DNA from: Dysgonomonas sp. UBA7710
GTDB lineage: Bacteria; Bacteroidota; Bacteroidia; Bacteroidales; Dysgonomonadaceae
DNA length: 46,367 nucleotides
NCBI RefSeq assembly: GCF_002482385.1
Contig: NZ_DLFW01000016.1
Coordinates: forward strand, 1 to 46,367
Direction of reading: 5' to 3'
In this document: piece after piece, positions 24,160-33,300 of the stretch
How positions within the stretch are numbered: the first letter of the stretch is position 1
Layout of the letters: each line of letters begins with the position of its first letter
The notes under the pieces: generated by a model
Seen by the model: only the letters and a program-made list of their open reading frames with translations
The model's database searches: none
Told to the model about the DNA's origin: nothing
Position numbers and translations under genes: made by a program

Positions 24160-27100
24160 TTAATCATATTCGTTCCATGCCTTGATTTCTATCTCATCTA
24201 CATTCATTTTACAGAATGCCTGGATGAAAGCCGATGCAAGGCGGGAGTTTGTAAGCAGAGGCACATTGTAGTCGATAGATGCCCTGCGGATTTTATATCC
24301 GTTATCCAACTCATTTGTCGTGAAGTTTTTAGGGATATTCACCACAAGGTCTATCTTCTTATTCTGGATCATTTCCAGTGCACTTGGTTTCTGGTCTTCA
24401 TTCGGCCAGAATACCTGAGTAGCAGGAACTCCGTTATCTACAAGAAACTTTTGAGAACCTCCGGTTGCATACAGTTCGTATCCTTTCTGATGTAGCAAGC
24501 GTGCAGCTTGTAGCAACTCCACTTTCGATTTGGCAGGTCCGGTAGAGAACAGTACCGTTTTTTTAGGTACACGGTAACCGACCGACAACATCGACTTGAG
24601 CATGGCATCATAGAAGTTATCCCCGATACATCCCACCTCTCCGGTAGAAGCCATATCCACACCCAGTACAGGGTCAGCTTTCTGCAAGCGGGAGAATGAG
24701 AACTGCGATGCTTTGATACCTACATAGTCGAGGTCGAAATCGTTCTTGTTGGGTTTCTCTACATTTTTGCCCAGCATTACCTGGGTGGCCAGGTCGATAA
24801 AGTTTATTTTCAATACTTTAGACACGAATGGGAATGAACGGGAAGCCCGCAGGTTACATTCGATCACTTTGATGTCGTTGTCTTTTGCAAGGAACTGCAT
24901 ATTGAAAGGCCCCGAGATCTGCAGCTCTTCGGCTACTTTCCGTGCTACTTTCTTGATCCGTCTTACAGTCTCTATATATAAACGTTGAGCAGGGAACTGT
25001 ATTGTTGCATCTCCTGAGTGAACTCCGGCAAATTCAACGTGTTCAGAAATAGCATACATGACTATTTCACCTTTGTTTGCCACAGCATCTATTTCTATCT
25101 CTTTGGCATTTTCGATAAACTCGCTGACTACAACTGGATGCTTTTTGGAGACTTCGGCAGCCAGTCCGAGGAAGTTTTCAAGTTCCTGATCGTTAGAGCA
25201 TACATTCATTGCTGCACCCGAGAGTACATAAGAAGGGCGAATGAGTACCGGATAGCCTACCTCGGCTACAAAGCCTTTGATATCATCGAGCGAACTCAAT
25301 TCTTTCCATCGTGGCTGATCTACTCCGATGCGGTCGAGCATGCTGGAAAACTTGTGACGGTCTTCGGCATTGTCAATGCTCTTGGCAGTTGTGCCGAGTA
25401 TGTTAACCTTAGCCGCATCTAGTCGCATAGCCAGATTGTTTGGTATTTGTCCGCCCACCGAAAGGATTACTCCGTGCGGGTTTTCCAGTTCTATAATGTC
25501 CATCACGCGCTCGTAAGTGAGTTCATCGAAGTAAAGACGGTCACACATATCGTAGTCGGTAGATACCGTTTCGGGGTTGTAATTTATCATTACCGAGCGG
25601 TAACCCTCCTTGCGGATGGTTTGCAGGGCATTAACCGAACACCAGTCGAACTCTACAGACGAGCCGATACGGTATGCTCCCGATCCGAGAACGATCACTG
25701 ATTTGTGGTCGCCCAGATATTTCACATCGTTGGCCTTGCCATTGTATGTGATGTAGAGGTAGTTGGTCTGAGCCGGATATTCGGCAGCAAGTGTATCTAT
25801 CTGTTTCACACACGGTATGATTCCGTTTTCCTTGCGGATACGGCGTACATCGTGTGCTATTGTTTCTACAAGGCTTGGCTCTTTGCATACTATCTTCGCT
25901 ATCTGGAAGTCAGAGAATCCCATTTGCTTGGCAGAGCGAAGAAGGTCGAGTGGGAGAGACTGTATATCGTCGAATTTTTCCAGTTCTTTAGAACATTTAA
26001 AAATATATTGCAGTTTTTGTAAGAACCAAAGGTCTATTTTAGTGAGGTCGTGTATCTGCTCTATGGTGTATCCTCTTTTCAGGGCTTCTTCGATACAGAA
26101 TATGCGCTTATCGGTAGGATTTTTCAGGGCATCGTCCAGATTGTCGATTTCCAGAGGCTTGTTGGCAGCGAATCCGTGCATACCGATGTTAATCATACGA
26201 AGTCCTTTTTGTATGGCTTCTTCGAATGTACGGCCGATAGCCATAATCTCACCAACGGACTTCATGCTCGATCCTATCTCTTTCGATACGCCGTGGAATT
26301 TACCCAAGTCCCAGCGAGGAATTTTTACCACTACATAGTCGAGTGCAGGTTCGAAGAAAGCGCAGGTAGATTTGGTTACCGAGTTTTTCAGTTCGAATAG
26401 TCCATAACCCAGTCCCAGTTTAGCCGCTACAAAAGCCAGCGGATAACCTGTTGCCTTAGAAGCCAGTGCCGATGAACGGCTCAGGCGGGCGTTTACCTCG
26501 ATCACACGGTAGTCTTCCGATTCGGGGTCGAAGGCATATTGTACGTTACATTCGCCCACGATACCTATATGTTTCACAATACGTATAGACAGTTCGCGCA
26601 GCTTATGATATTCGGAATTGGTCAGTGTTTGCGATGGCGCTACTACGATACTTTCACCGGTATGGATGCCCAGCGGGTCGAAGTTTTCCATATTACACAC
26701 TGTCATACAGTTGTCATACTTGTCGCGGACAACTTCGTATTCCACTTCTTTCCATCCTTTCAGCGATTTTTCTACCAGAAGCTGAGATGAATATGCAAGC
26801 GCTTTTTCGGCCAGTACCCGCAATTCCTGCTCATTGTCGCAAAATCCCGAACCGAGTCCGCCAAGTGCGTATGCCGCACGTACGATGATAGGATAACCCA
26901 GTTCCGCCGCTGCTTTTACGGCATCTTCTATCGAGCCTACCGCATGGCTTTTGATGGTCTTTACATCTATCTGGTCGAGTTTCTTCACAAAGAGGTCACG
27001 GTCTTCGGTATCCATAATGGCTTGTACAGGTGTTCCCAGTACGCGAACATTATATTTTTCCAGAATGCCACCTTCGTAGAGTTGTACACCGCAGTTGAGG

Positions 27101-27378
27101 GCAGTTTGCCCACCGAAGGCCAGAAGTATACCTTCCGGCTTTTCTTTTTGGATTACCTTTTCTACAAAGTATGGGGTAATAGGTAAGAAGTATATCTTAT
27201 CGGCACTACCTTCCGAGGTTTGTACCGTTGCAATATTAGGGTTGATAAGTACAGTTTCTATGCCCTCCTCTTTCAGTGCTTTCAGTGCTTGCGAGCCTGA
27301 GTAATCAAACTCACCCGCCTCACCGATTTTGAGCGCTCCCGAACCAAGGACTAATACTTTTTTTATGTCTATATCCAT
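24160..27378 (-). CDS. carB: Carbamoyl-phosphate synthase large subunit
   Basis: Together with CarA it makes carbamoyl phosphate from bicarbonate, ATP and glutamine-derived ammonia, for pyrimidine and arginine synthesis. It has 1072 residues, normal length. The two homologous halves each have an ATP-grasp unit: first half VLVLGSGALKIGEAGEFDYS and VRAAYALGGLGSGF; second half SVIVLGSGAYRIGSSVEFDW and RPSYVLSGAAMNV. The C-terminal MGS-like allosteric domain (about 935-1060) has VLFSTGPAKSKVELLQAARL and LYATGGSQKFLVDNGV; in E. coli this domain binds UMP, IMP and ornithine. The gene follows carA with a 101-bp gap that carries a GCTAAT-type hairpin. Confidence 0.98.
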   Translation of the reverse strand: MDIDIKKVLVLGSGALKIGEAGEFDYSGSQALKALKEEGIETVLINPNIATVQTSEGSADKIYFLPITPYFVEKVIQKEKPEGILLAFGGQTALNCGVQLYEGGILEKYNVRVLGTPVQAIMDTEDRDLFVKKLDQIDVKTIKSHAVGSIEDAVKAAAELGYPIIVRAAYALGGLGSGFCDNEQELRVLAEKALAYSSQLLVEKSLKGWKEVEYEVVRDKYDNCMTVCNMENFDPLGIHTGESIVVAPSQTLTNSEYHKLRELSIRIVKHIGIVGECNVQYAFDPESEDYRVIEVNARLSRSSALASKATGYPLAFVAAKLGLGYGLFELKNSVTKSTCAFFEPALDYVVVKIPRWDLGKFHGVSKEIGSSMKSVGEIMAIGRTFEEAIQKGLRMINIGMHGFAANKPLEIDNLDDALKNPTDKRIFCIEEALKRGYTIEQIHDLTKIDLWFLQKLQYIFKCSKELEKFDDIQSLPLDLLRSAKQMGFSDFQIAKIVCKEPSLVETIAHDVRRIRKENGIIPCVKQIDTLAAEYPAQTNYLYITYNGKANDVKYLGDHKSVIVLGSGAYRIGSSVEFDWCSVNALQTIRKEGYRSVMINYNPETVSTDYDMCDRLYFDELTYERVMDIIELENPHGVILSVGGQIPNNLAMRLDAAKVNILGTTAKSIDNAEDRHKFSSMLDRIGVDQPRWKELSSLDDIKGFVAEVGYPVLIRPSYVLSGAAMNVCSNDQELENFLGLAAEVSKKHPVVVSEFIENAKEIEIDAVANKGEIVMYAISEHVEFAGVHSGDATIQFPAQRLYIETVRRIKKVARKVAEELQISGPFNMQFLAKDNDIKVIECNLRASRSFPFVSKVLKINFIDLATQVMLGKNVEKPNKNDFDLDYVGIKASQFSFSRLQKADPVLGVDMASTGEVGCIGDNFYDAMLKSMLSVGYRVPKKTVLFSTGPAKSKVELLQAARLLHQKGYELYATGGSQKFLVDNGVPATQVFWPNEDQKPSALEMIQNKKIDLVVNIPKNFTTNELDNGYKIRRASIDYNVPLLTNSRLASAFIQAFCKMNVDEIEIKAWNEYD

Positions 27379-27411
27379 TTGTTTAATTGGTTACAAGTTA
27401 AATGATTTGGA

Positions 27412-27478
27412 AATTAGCATATTAGCATATTTGAAAATAAAAAGACAGTCCATTTGCTAATATTCGAATCTGCTAATT
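27412..27478. repeat. GCTAAT-type nested hairpin between carA and carB
   Basis: AATTAGCA at 27412-27419 pairs with TGCTAATT at 27471-27478. Inside it, ATTAGCA at 27421-27427 pairs with TGCTAAT at 27455-27461. The right side begins one base after the carA stop codon. It may modulate the carA:carB ratio by stabilizing or partly terminating the transcript; this is inference. Confidence 0.55.
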
Positions 27479-27479
27479 G

Positions 27480-28550
27480 TTATAATTTCTCCACAAACAT
27501 ATCGAACAAGAATGACGTATCTGTCGGACCGCTGGCTGCTTCGGGGTGAAACTGGGCAGAGAAGAACGGTTTGGTCTTGTGTTTGATACCTTCGTTTGTT
27601 CCGTCATTCAGATTTATGAACAATGGTTCCCAATCTGATCCCAGAGAGGCATTCGCTACCGCAAAACCGTGATTTTGCGATGTGATGAAGCATTTGGTAG
27701 AGTCTACCATTTTTACGGGCTGGTTGTGGCTACGGTGGCCGTATTTCAGTTTGTAAATGGTTGCGCCTCCTGCTTTTGACAATAGCTGGTTTCCCATGCA
27801 TATACCGCAGATAGGTTTATTTCCTTCCATTGCTTTGCGGATATTCTTAACAGTCTCTTCGCAGAAGTCGGGATTTCCGGGGCCGTTAGAGATAAAAAGC
27901 CCGTCCCATTCCAGTTGGTTGAAGTCGTAATCCCAGGGCACGCGTATAAGTGTTACATTACGTTTCACCAGACAGCGGATTATATTATGTTTTACTCCGC
28001 AATCTACCAGTACTACTTTCTTCTGTCCGTTACCATATGTAATCACTTCTTTACAACTGGCTATGGCTACCTGGTTTTCGATATTCGGGTCGTAGAAATC
28101 TATTTCGTCAGCTCCGCTGAAAACGATTTTGCCTTTCATCGAACCTTTTTCGCGTAATATCTTCGTCAGTTCGCGTGTGTCTATGCCGTAAATACCCGGC
28201 ACATCATTCTCCTTGAGCCATTCACCAAGGCTTTTCTTAGCATTCCAGTGAGAGTATTCGTGTGAATAATCTGAAATGATGAGTCCGTTCACTTGTATTT
28301 TTTCCGATTCGTAAAAGTCGGAAATACCGTTTGTGAAAGTGTTGTCAGGAACGCCGTAGTTTCCTACAAGCGGGAAGGTTACAACAAGTATTTGTCCCAG
28401 GTAAGAAGGGTCGGTAAGACTCTCCGGATAACCTACCATAGCTGTATTGAATACAACTTCTCCGGCAATGGCTTTTTCCGAGCCGAAAGACCGTCCTTCG
28501 AAAACTGTTCCGTCGTCAAGAATTAGTTGAACTGGTTTGTCTGAATACAT
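27480..28550 (-). CDS. carA: Carbamoyl-phosphate synthase small subunit (glutaminase)
   Basis: This subunit hydrolyses glutamine and channels ammonia to CarB. It has 356 residues. The N-terminal small-chain domain includes LILDDGTVFEGRSFG, AGEVVFNTAMVGYPESLTDP and YGIDTRELTKILREKGSM. The C-terminal class I glutamine amidotransferase domain has FISNGPGNPDFCEETV and the nucleophile Cys in GICMGNQLLSKAGG (about 250), with the His/Glu of the triad in AQFHPEAASGP near 335. It is first in the carAB operon. Upstream lies a leader with a short reading frame and an intrinsic terminator, suggesting attenuation. Confidence 0.97.
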   Translation of the reverse strand: MYSDKPVQLILDDGTVFEGRSFGSEKAIAGEVVFNTAMVGYPESLTDPSYLGQILVVTFPLVGNYGVPDNTFTNGISDFYESEKIQVNGLIISDYSHEYSHWNAKKSLGEWLKENDVPGIYGIDTRELTKILREKGSMKGKIVFSGADEIDFYDPNIENQVAIASCKEVITYGNGQKKVVLVDCGVKHNIIRCLVKRNVTLIRVPWDYDFNQLEWDGLFISNGPGNPDFCEETVKNIRKAMEGNKPICGICMGNQLLSKAGGATIYKLKYGHRSHNQPVKMVDSTKCFITSQNHGFAVANASLGSDWEPLFINLNDGTNEGIKHKTKPFFSAQFHPEAASGPTDTSFLFDMFVEKL

Positions 28551-28595
28551 CTTTTTGTTTAGAATATAATTGTGACTAAAAACTGATTTATAAGA

Positions 28596-28636
28596 TAAAA
28601 AAAAAGGAACGTGATATTTGGTATATCTGTTCCTTT
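28596..28636 (-). terminator. Intrinsic terminator inside the carA leader (attenuator candidate)
   Basis: On the minus strand AAAGGAAC (28636-28629) pairs with GTTCCTTT (28610-28603). An inner GATAT/ATATC stem adds to it, and a nine-T run (28605-28597) overlaps the 3' arm. It lies about 45 nt before the carA start. No gene upstream reads in this direction (the next gene is divergent), so the terminator can only act on the carA transcript itself. Confidence 0.65.
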
Positions 28637-28673
28637 AGCTTGTATAATAATGTTGTATCTTTTTCTTTTTCAT
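28635..28673 (-). CDS. Possible carAB leader peptide (12 residues)
   Basis: The minus-strand frame reads MKKKKIQHYYTS and a TAA stop. The stop codon occupies 28637-28635 and shares its two A bases with the first two bases of the attenuator stem (28636-28629). A ribosome ending translation here would cover the 5' arm and prevent terminator formation. The start follows a TTTGAAAAA segment, and A-rich leaders are usual for Bacteroidota genes. There are no Arg codons, so direct arginine sensing is not indicated. Chance occurrence of such a short frame is possible; the placement is what makes it notable. Confidence 0.4.
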   Translation of the reverse strand: MKKKKIQHYYTS

Positions 28674-28715
28674 TTTTTCAAATATCCGATAAAACTCATG
28701 TGAATATCTGAAGCA

Positions 28716-28723
28716 CAAAGATA
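28716..28723 (-). promoter_or_regulatory. -7 box for carAB
   Basis: CAAAGATA on the plus strand reads TATCTTTG on the minus strand, an exact TAnnTTTG match. Transcription would begin near 28709, giving a leader of about 160 nt that contains the short frame and then the terminator. A clear -33 element was not found. Confidence 0.5.
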
Positions 28724-28846
28724 GGAATAAATTATGATATCCTTCCGATTGTTTGATATTATTTTAATTATATATACATTTTTTTTAAGAATGTTTTTTA
28801 ATAACATATTTAAACGTTCAATTTGCAACGCAAGTAATTCTGAAAA

Positions 28847-28877
28847 TTGTACAGAATGGAAAAAAGATTTATATTTA
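28847..28877 (+). promoter_or_regulatory. Probable promoter of the nucleotidyltransferase/kinase-like gene
   Basis: TTG at 28847-28849 and TATATTTA at 28870-28877 are 20 bp apart. The last base of the -7 deviates from TAnnTTTG. It lies 35 bp before the ATG at 28912. Confidence 0.45.
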
Positions 28878-28911
28878 CAAATAAAAACTATACAACTATC
28901 AGATTGATTTT

Positions 28912-30054
28912 ATGAAGAAAGTTTTTGTGAGCGGGTGTTATGATATGCTTCATAGTGGACATGTCGCATTTTTCGAAGAAGCTGCCACATATGGAGAGCT
29001 ATATGTAGGTATAGGTTCGGATAAGACTGTGAATGATCTTAAGGCACGAAAAACCGTCAATAATGAACAAGAACGCCTGTATATGGTTAGTTCCCTCAAA
29101 TCGGTAAAAGAGGCATGGGTGAACAGCGGCTCAGGGCTTATTGATTTTCTGGAAGAAATTAAACGGCTGAAACCGGATATATTTTTCGTCAACAGCGACG
29201 GGCATAGTTCCCTGAAGGAGCAATTGTGTAAAGATCTGGGTATAGAATATGTTGTAAGTAAGCGTGTTCCTCATGAAAATTTACCGGTTCGTTCTACTAC
29301 GGCCCTACGGGAAGAATGCCGTATCCCATATCGTATCGATCTGGCGGGCGGATGGCTGGATCAGCCTAATGTAAGCAGCCTTTATCCGGGACCGGTATTG
29401 ACTATATCCATAGAACCCGACTATGAGTTTAACGATCGTAGTGGCATGTCTACCAGTTCCCGAAAAAAAGCGATCGAACTTTGGCAAGTGGATATTCCGG
29501 CAGGAAACAAACAAAAACTGGCACGGACGCTTTTCTGTTTTGAGAATCCTCCGGGTACAAAGTATGTAAGCGGATCGCAGGATTCATTGGGGATTGTTAT
29601 GCCGGGACTCAACAGATTGCATTATACGGGGGATTTCTGGCCGTCGGAAATAGAAAGTATATTGGATGATGCAATACTTAGTTGGCTCGAAAAACATTTG
29701 TGGCTGGTACCCTTATATCCGCGCCATGGCGATTATGATGTGCTATCGGAGACCAATATAACAGTAGAAAGTGCGAAAAAACTGAGTGCTGCTGCTCTCT
29801 CGGCATGGGATGCAATAAAAACAAAAGATATCCGGAAATTCGGAAAGGCAGTAAAGGACAGCTTCGATGCTCAGATACTCATGTATCCGCATATGGTAAA
29901 CAGTGATATATTCAAAGTATTGGATAAGTATAAAGATAAGGCTTTGGGTTGGAAACTTAGTGGAGCAGGAGGTGGAGGTTATCTTATATTTATTAGTGAA
30001 ATGCCGATAGAGAATGCGATTCAGATACGTATACGCCGTGGGGATAATTTTTGA
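28912..30054 (+). CDS. Nucleotidyltransferase fused to a GHMP-kinase-like domain
   Basis: The protein has 380 residues and two domains. Residues about 1-130 are a cytidylyl/adenylyltransferase fold: VFVSGCYDMLHSGH has the HxGH motif (His14, His17), NEQERLYMVSSLKSV follows, and VRSTTALR is the closing STT motif. Residues about 137-380 resemble a GHMP kinase: PYRIDLAGGWLDQP is motif 1, GSQDSLGIVMPG matches the G-x-Q-D segment of heptose- and fucose-kinase-like members, and WKLSGAGGGGYLIF is motif 3. The usual glycine/serine-rich ATP loop (GLGSSA) is not visible, so kinase activity is uncertain. Kinase-plus-nucleotidyltransferase fusions such as HldE and Fkp activate sugars, which suggests a sugar-nucleotide role here; the substrate is unknown. 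No signal peptide is present. It is divergent from carAB. Confidence 0.75.
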   Translation: MKKVFVSGCYDMLHSGHVAFFEEAATYGELYVGIGSDKTVNDLKARKTVNNEQERLYMVSSLKSVKEAWVNSGSGLIDFLEEIKRLKPDIFFVNSDGHSSLKEQLCKDLGIEYVVSKRVPHENLPVRSTTALREECRIPYRIDLAGGWLDQPNVSSLYPGPVLTISIEPDYEFNDRSGMSTSSRKKAIELWQVDIPAGNKQKLARTLFCFENPPGTKYVSGSQDSLGIVMPGLNRLHYTGDFWPSEIESILDDAILSWLEKHLWLVPLYPRHGDYDVLSETNITVESAKKLSAAALSAWDAIKTKDIRKFGKAVKDSFDAQILMYPHMVNSDIFKVLDKYKDKALGWKLSGAGGGGYLIFISEMPIENAIQIRIRRGDNF

Positions 30055-30173
30055 TAGGGAATAAATTCTGAGAAATTAAGAAGTTGTTTGATTTATATTC
30101 CTGTCTGTTTTGAACTCCGCTTCGCTCTGTCGAACGATGTTTCATGTATGTCTAGCGGGCTAAACCAATATAA

Positions 30174-30196
30174 AAAGGGAGTGTACGGCTCCCTTT
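30174..30196 (-). terminator. Terminator of the hybrid two-component regulator gene
   Basis: AAAGGGAG at 30174-30181 and CTCCCTTT at 30189-30196 form a perfect 8-bp stem with a 7-nt loop. On the minus strand the stem is followed by a T run (CTCCCTTTTTATATT). It lies about 135 nt past the regulator stop codon. Confidence 0.6.
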
Positions 30197-30253
30197 CGTA
30201 TTATCATATATTTGTCTTCTTTTCGATCCTTTCCGGTTTCCTTAATCTGTAAA

Positions 30254-30280
30254 TAAAACAATGATGGTTGTTTTTTTGTT
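30254..30280 (+). terminator. Weak T-rich hairpin, plus direction
   Basis: AAAACAA and TTGTTTT flank TGATGG, and T-rich sequence follows (TTTTTTTGTTTTTA). It could end the transcript of the nucleotidyltransferase/kinase-like gene some 200 nt downstream. The stem is short and AT-rich. Confidence 0.35.
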
Positions 30281-30331
30281 TTTATATCTGCTTTGAAGTT
30301 TAGAATAATTAAGTATATTTATATGATAACC

Positions 30332-33300
30332 TCAAGAGTCAGTGTTTTCTCTATTATGCTTTTCTCTATATGCCTTTGGGGGCATGCCGTAGCGTTGAGA
30401 GAATAGTTTGTAAAAACTTCCTCTATTGTTGAATCCCGACTGATAGATAACTTCATCGACCGAAATATTGGTTTTAATCAGTAAGCCTTCTGCTATCTTC
30501 AGTTTATAATCCCTTATCAGGCTTCCGGGTCCATTCTTATATACGATATCTATTTTTCTGTATAGTTGACGTACGCTTACATTAAGCAGAGATGCCAGTT
30601 CTTCAGTCGAAAATGCAGGATTTTTGATATTCCCATCTATCACTTGCAGTGTCCGTTCATAGAATTCTTTATCTTCGCGGTGCAGAACCTGCCCTTCTTC
30701 AATTTCGAAAGCACTAAATGCTGAATTATAATATTCTTTAGTCTCTTCCTCCCGCTTTAACAGGCGCCTGACAGCTTTTTTTAGATATTGGACATCGAAT
30801 GGCTTTGAGATATACATATCTACCCCTGCGTCAAGTCCCTCAAGCTGGTCTTCTGTATAATTTTTGCCCGATAGGATAATAACCGGAATGTGGGAAGTCA
30901 CCCGGGATTCTTTTAACATGCGTACAAGGTCGAAGCCACTCCTTCTGGGCATCATTACATCTGATATAAGAAGGTTTATCTTTGTTTTGGACAGTATTTC
31001 CTCTATCGTATCCGGATCTTTTACAGGAATGACATTGTACTGATCTTTCAGAATTTCGCAAACAAACCATAATATCTCGATTTCATCGTCCACAACAAGA
31101 ATTGTCGGACGTGATTTTACAATATTGAATTCCGGTAATATAATCTGTTTTTTATCAGGTGTTTGCATGGGAATACCTGATGCAATTCTGGAATATTCAA
31201 GGGTTTTATTGGTAAGTTCATGCATAGGGAGTTCAACTGTAAAACATGTAATTTGTCCGGGTGTACTTTCTACCTGCATTTCTCCGCCAAGTAGTTTTAC
31301 TGTACTGTGACAGATAGAAAGTCCTAGTCCGTTGCGCGAAAACAGGCGGCTGTTATGCCTGCTTTCAAGATTATCCAAGACCCGGTAACGGTCGAAAATA
31401 AATGGTAAGTCTTCGGGTCTGAAGCCTTTTCCCGTATTGGATACGCAAGTGACAAGCATTTGATCTTTAGTGAAAATATCGACATTGATAGTACCTCCAT
31501 CCGGCGTATATTTGAAAGCGTTTGACACCAGGTTTGTCAATATTTTTGAATAACATCCGGGATCGGTCTGCCATATGAGTTTCTTTTCTATATTTACAAT
31601 ATAATTAGTCTGCTTATTATCAGATAATAGTCTGAATGATGATAATATATTTCCTGCAAACTCTTCTATTTCAACTTTTTCTATAACCACCTGGGTATGT
31701 CCGGTATCTATCCTTCGAAACTCGATAAGTTCTTGTATCAGGCCATTGAGCCTCTCTGCATTACGGTGTATTAAGGTTGCATAACCGTATACAGGGGATG
31801 ACTTATCGACAGAAGAAAGTATACGGTCGCATGGACCATAAATAAGGGTCAGAGGAGTACTGAATTCGTGGGTTATATTGGTAAAGAAGCGTAATTTCGA
31901 TTCATAGATTTCTTGCGTTTTCTTTTGTTCCATTTTTTCGAAGACGCGGTGTTCCTTGCGTTTTACCTTACGCCTGTATGATAATATAAAGAATAAGATT
32001 ACAGAACCTATTATTATGGCATAGATAATGTAGGTCACAGTAGTCATATACCATGGTGGAAGAATTCGTATATATTGGGTGTAAACAGGTTGATCCCCGA
32101 AGATATTATTGGCCGAGAAACGTACTTTCAGCAAATATTCTCCGGGTGCCATATTAGTAAACGTAACACTGTTCGAGGTTCCGTTATTAATCCATTTGTC
32201 ACTATGTCCATTCAGCAAATACTGATAAGTATACTTGTGGCCGTTAACATAATCCGGTGCGACGAACGATACGGTAAAGAAATTTTGGTTATGCGGCAGT
32301 TCCAGTATATCTTTTTGATCCCTTGTTTTAATATAGTCTGCTATCTCTACTTCTTTTCCGTATATGCTGAGGGTGTTAAAGTAGAAGTTAGGTGTGAAAA
32401 CAGGTGTTTGTGTCTGGTTGCTGCGTATGGAAACAAACCCGTCGATACCCCCAAAAAACATTATTTGTTTGCGAGGACATATATAATAGGCATTGTCGCT
32501 GAACTCCTGCACAGACAGATTATTAGGGTTGCTATAATTCGTAAATACTTTTGTCCGAGGGTCGAATCTTGCGAGTCCCTTATTGGTACTCAGCCAAAGA
32601 TAGCCCTGCCGATCTTCTACAATTCCATGTATGGTGTTGTTCGGGAGTCCCGATTCGGTATTATAATTAATGTATTCCAGTTTGTCTTTTCCTACTTTTG
32701 TTATCCGACAAAGGCCGAAACTTGTACCCAGCCACAATGTTTTATGGCTATCGCGGTATATTACCAGTATATCGTTGACCAACTGATTTTCTCCATTGGT
32801 TAGTTTATAGAACGTTTTTTCCTCTGTTTTCAGATTAAATCTGACCAGACCTTCGCCTCTGCTTCCGATCCATAAAATAGAATCATTTTCTATCTCGGTG
32901 TCATAAATCACATTTTCTGTCTGGAAAAACCTGAAATGATCCATCTTCTCTATCCGTGGGGTACCATTTGTAAATGCCAGTTTTATTCGATGTAGTCCGT
33001 CTCCGGAAGTCGTTACCCACAGAGTTTTTGCGTCTTGCTCTGTTGCCGAACAGAGAAAATATAATGGTTTGCTTCCGGGGGGCTGTGATAGGGTGTGTAT
33101 TCGTTTGTCGGAATAAGAATAATAATTGATTCCCGGTCCGCCGCTTATGATCCACATCAAGTTGTGCCTGCTTTCGACAAGGTTGAAAATGGAATTGTTG
33201 GCAAGTGCAGAATTTTGTATATGAAAATGATTCACTTTTTTATCACGAAGAGGTTCATCCGGATTATAACCGGGAAAACAAAAAAGCCCGTCACCTTTTG

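Noticed and set aside
25018..26790. Antisense frames of 80-170 codons inside carB
   Set aside because: They are low-complexity shadows of the codon pattern of carB, with no recognizable domains.
28551..28710. Known riboswitch or PyrR-binding element in the carA leader
   Set aside because: No sequence matching a PyrR anti-antiterminator or a familiar riboswitch core was recognized; only the short frame and terminator are supported.
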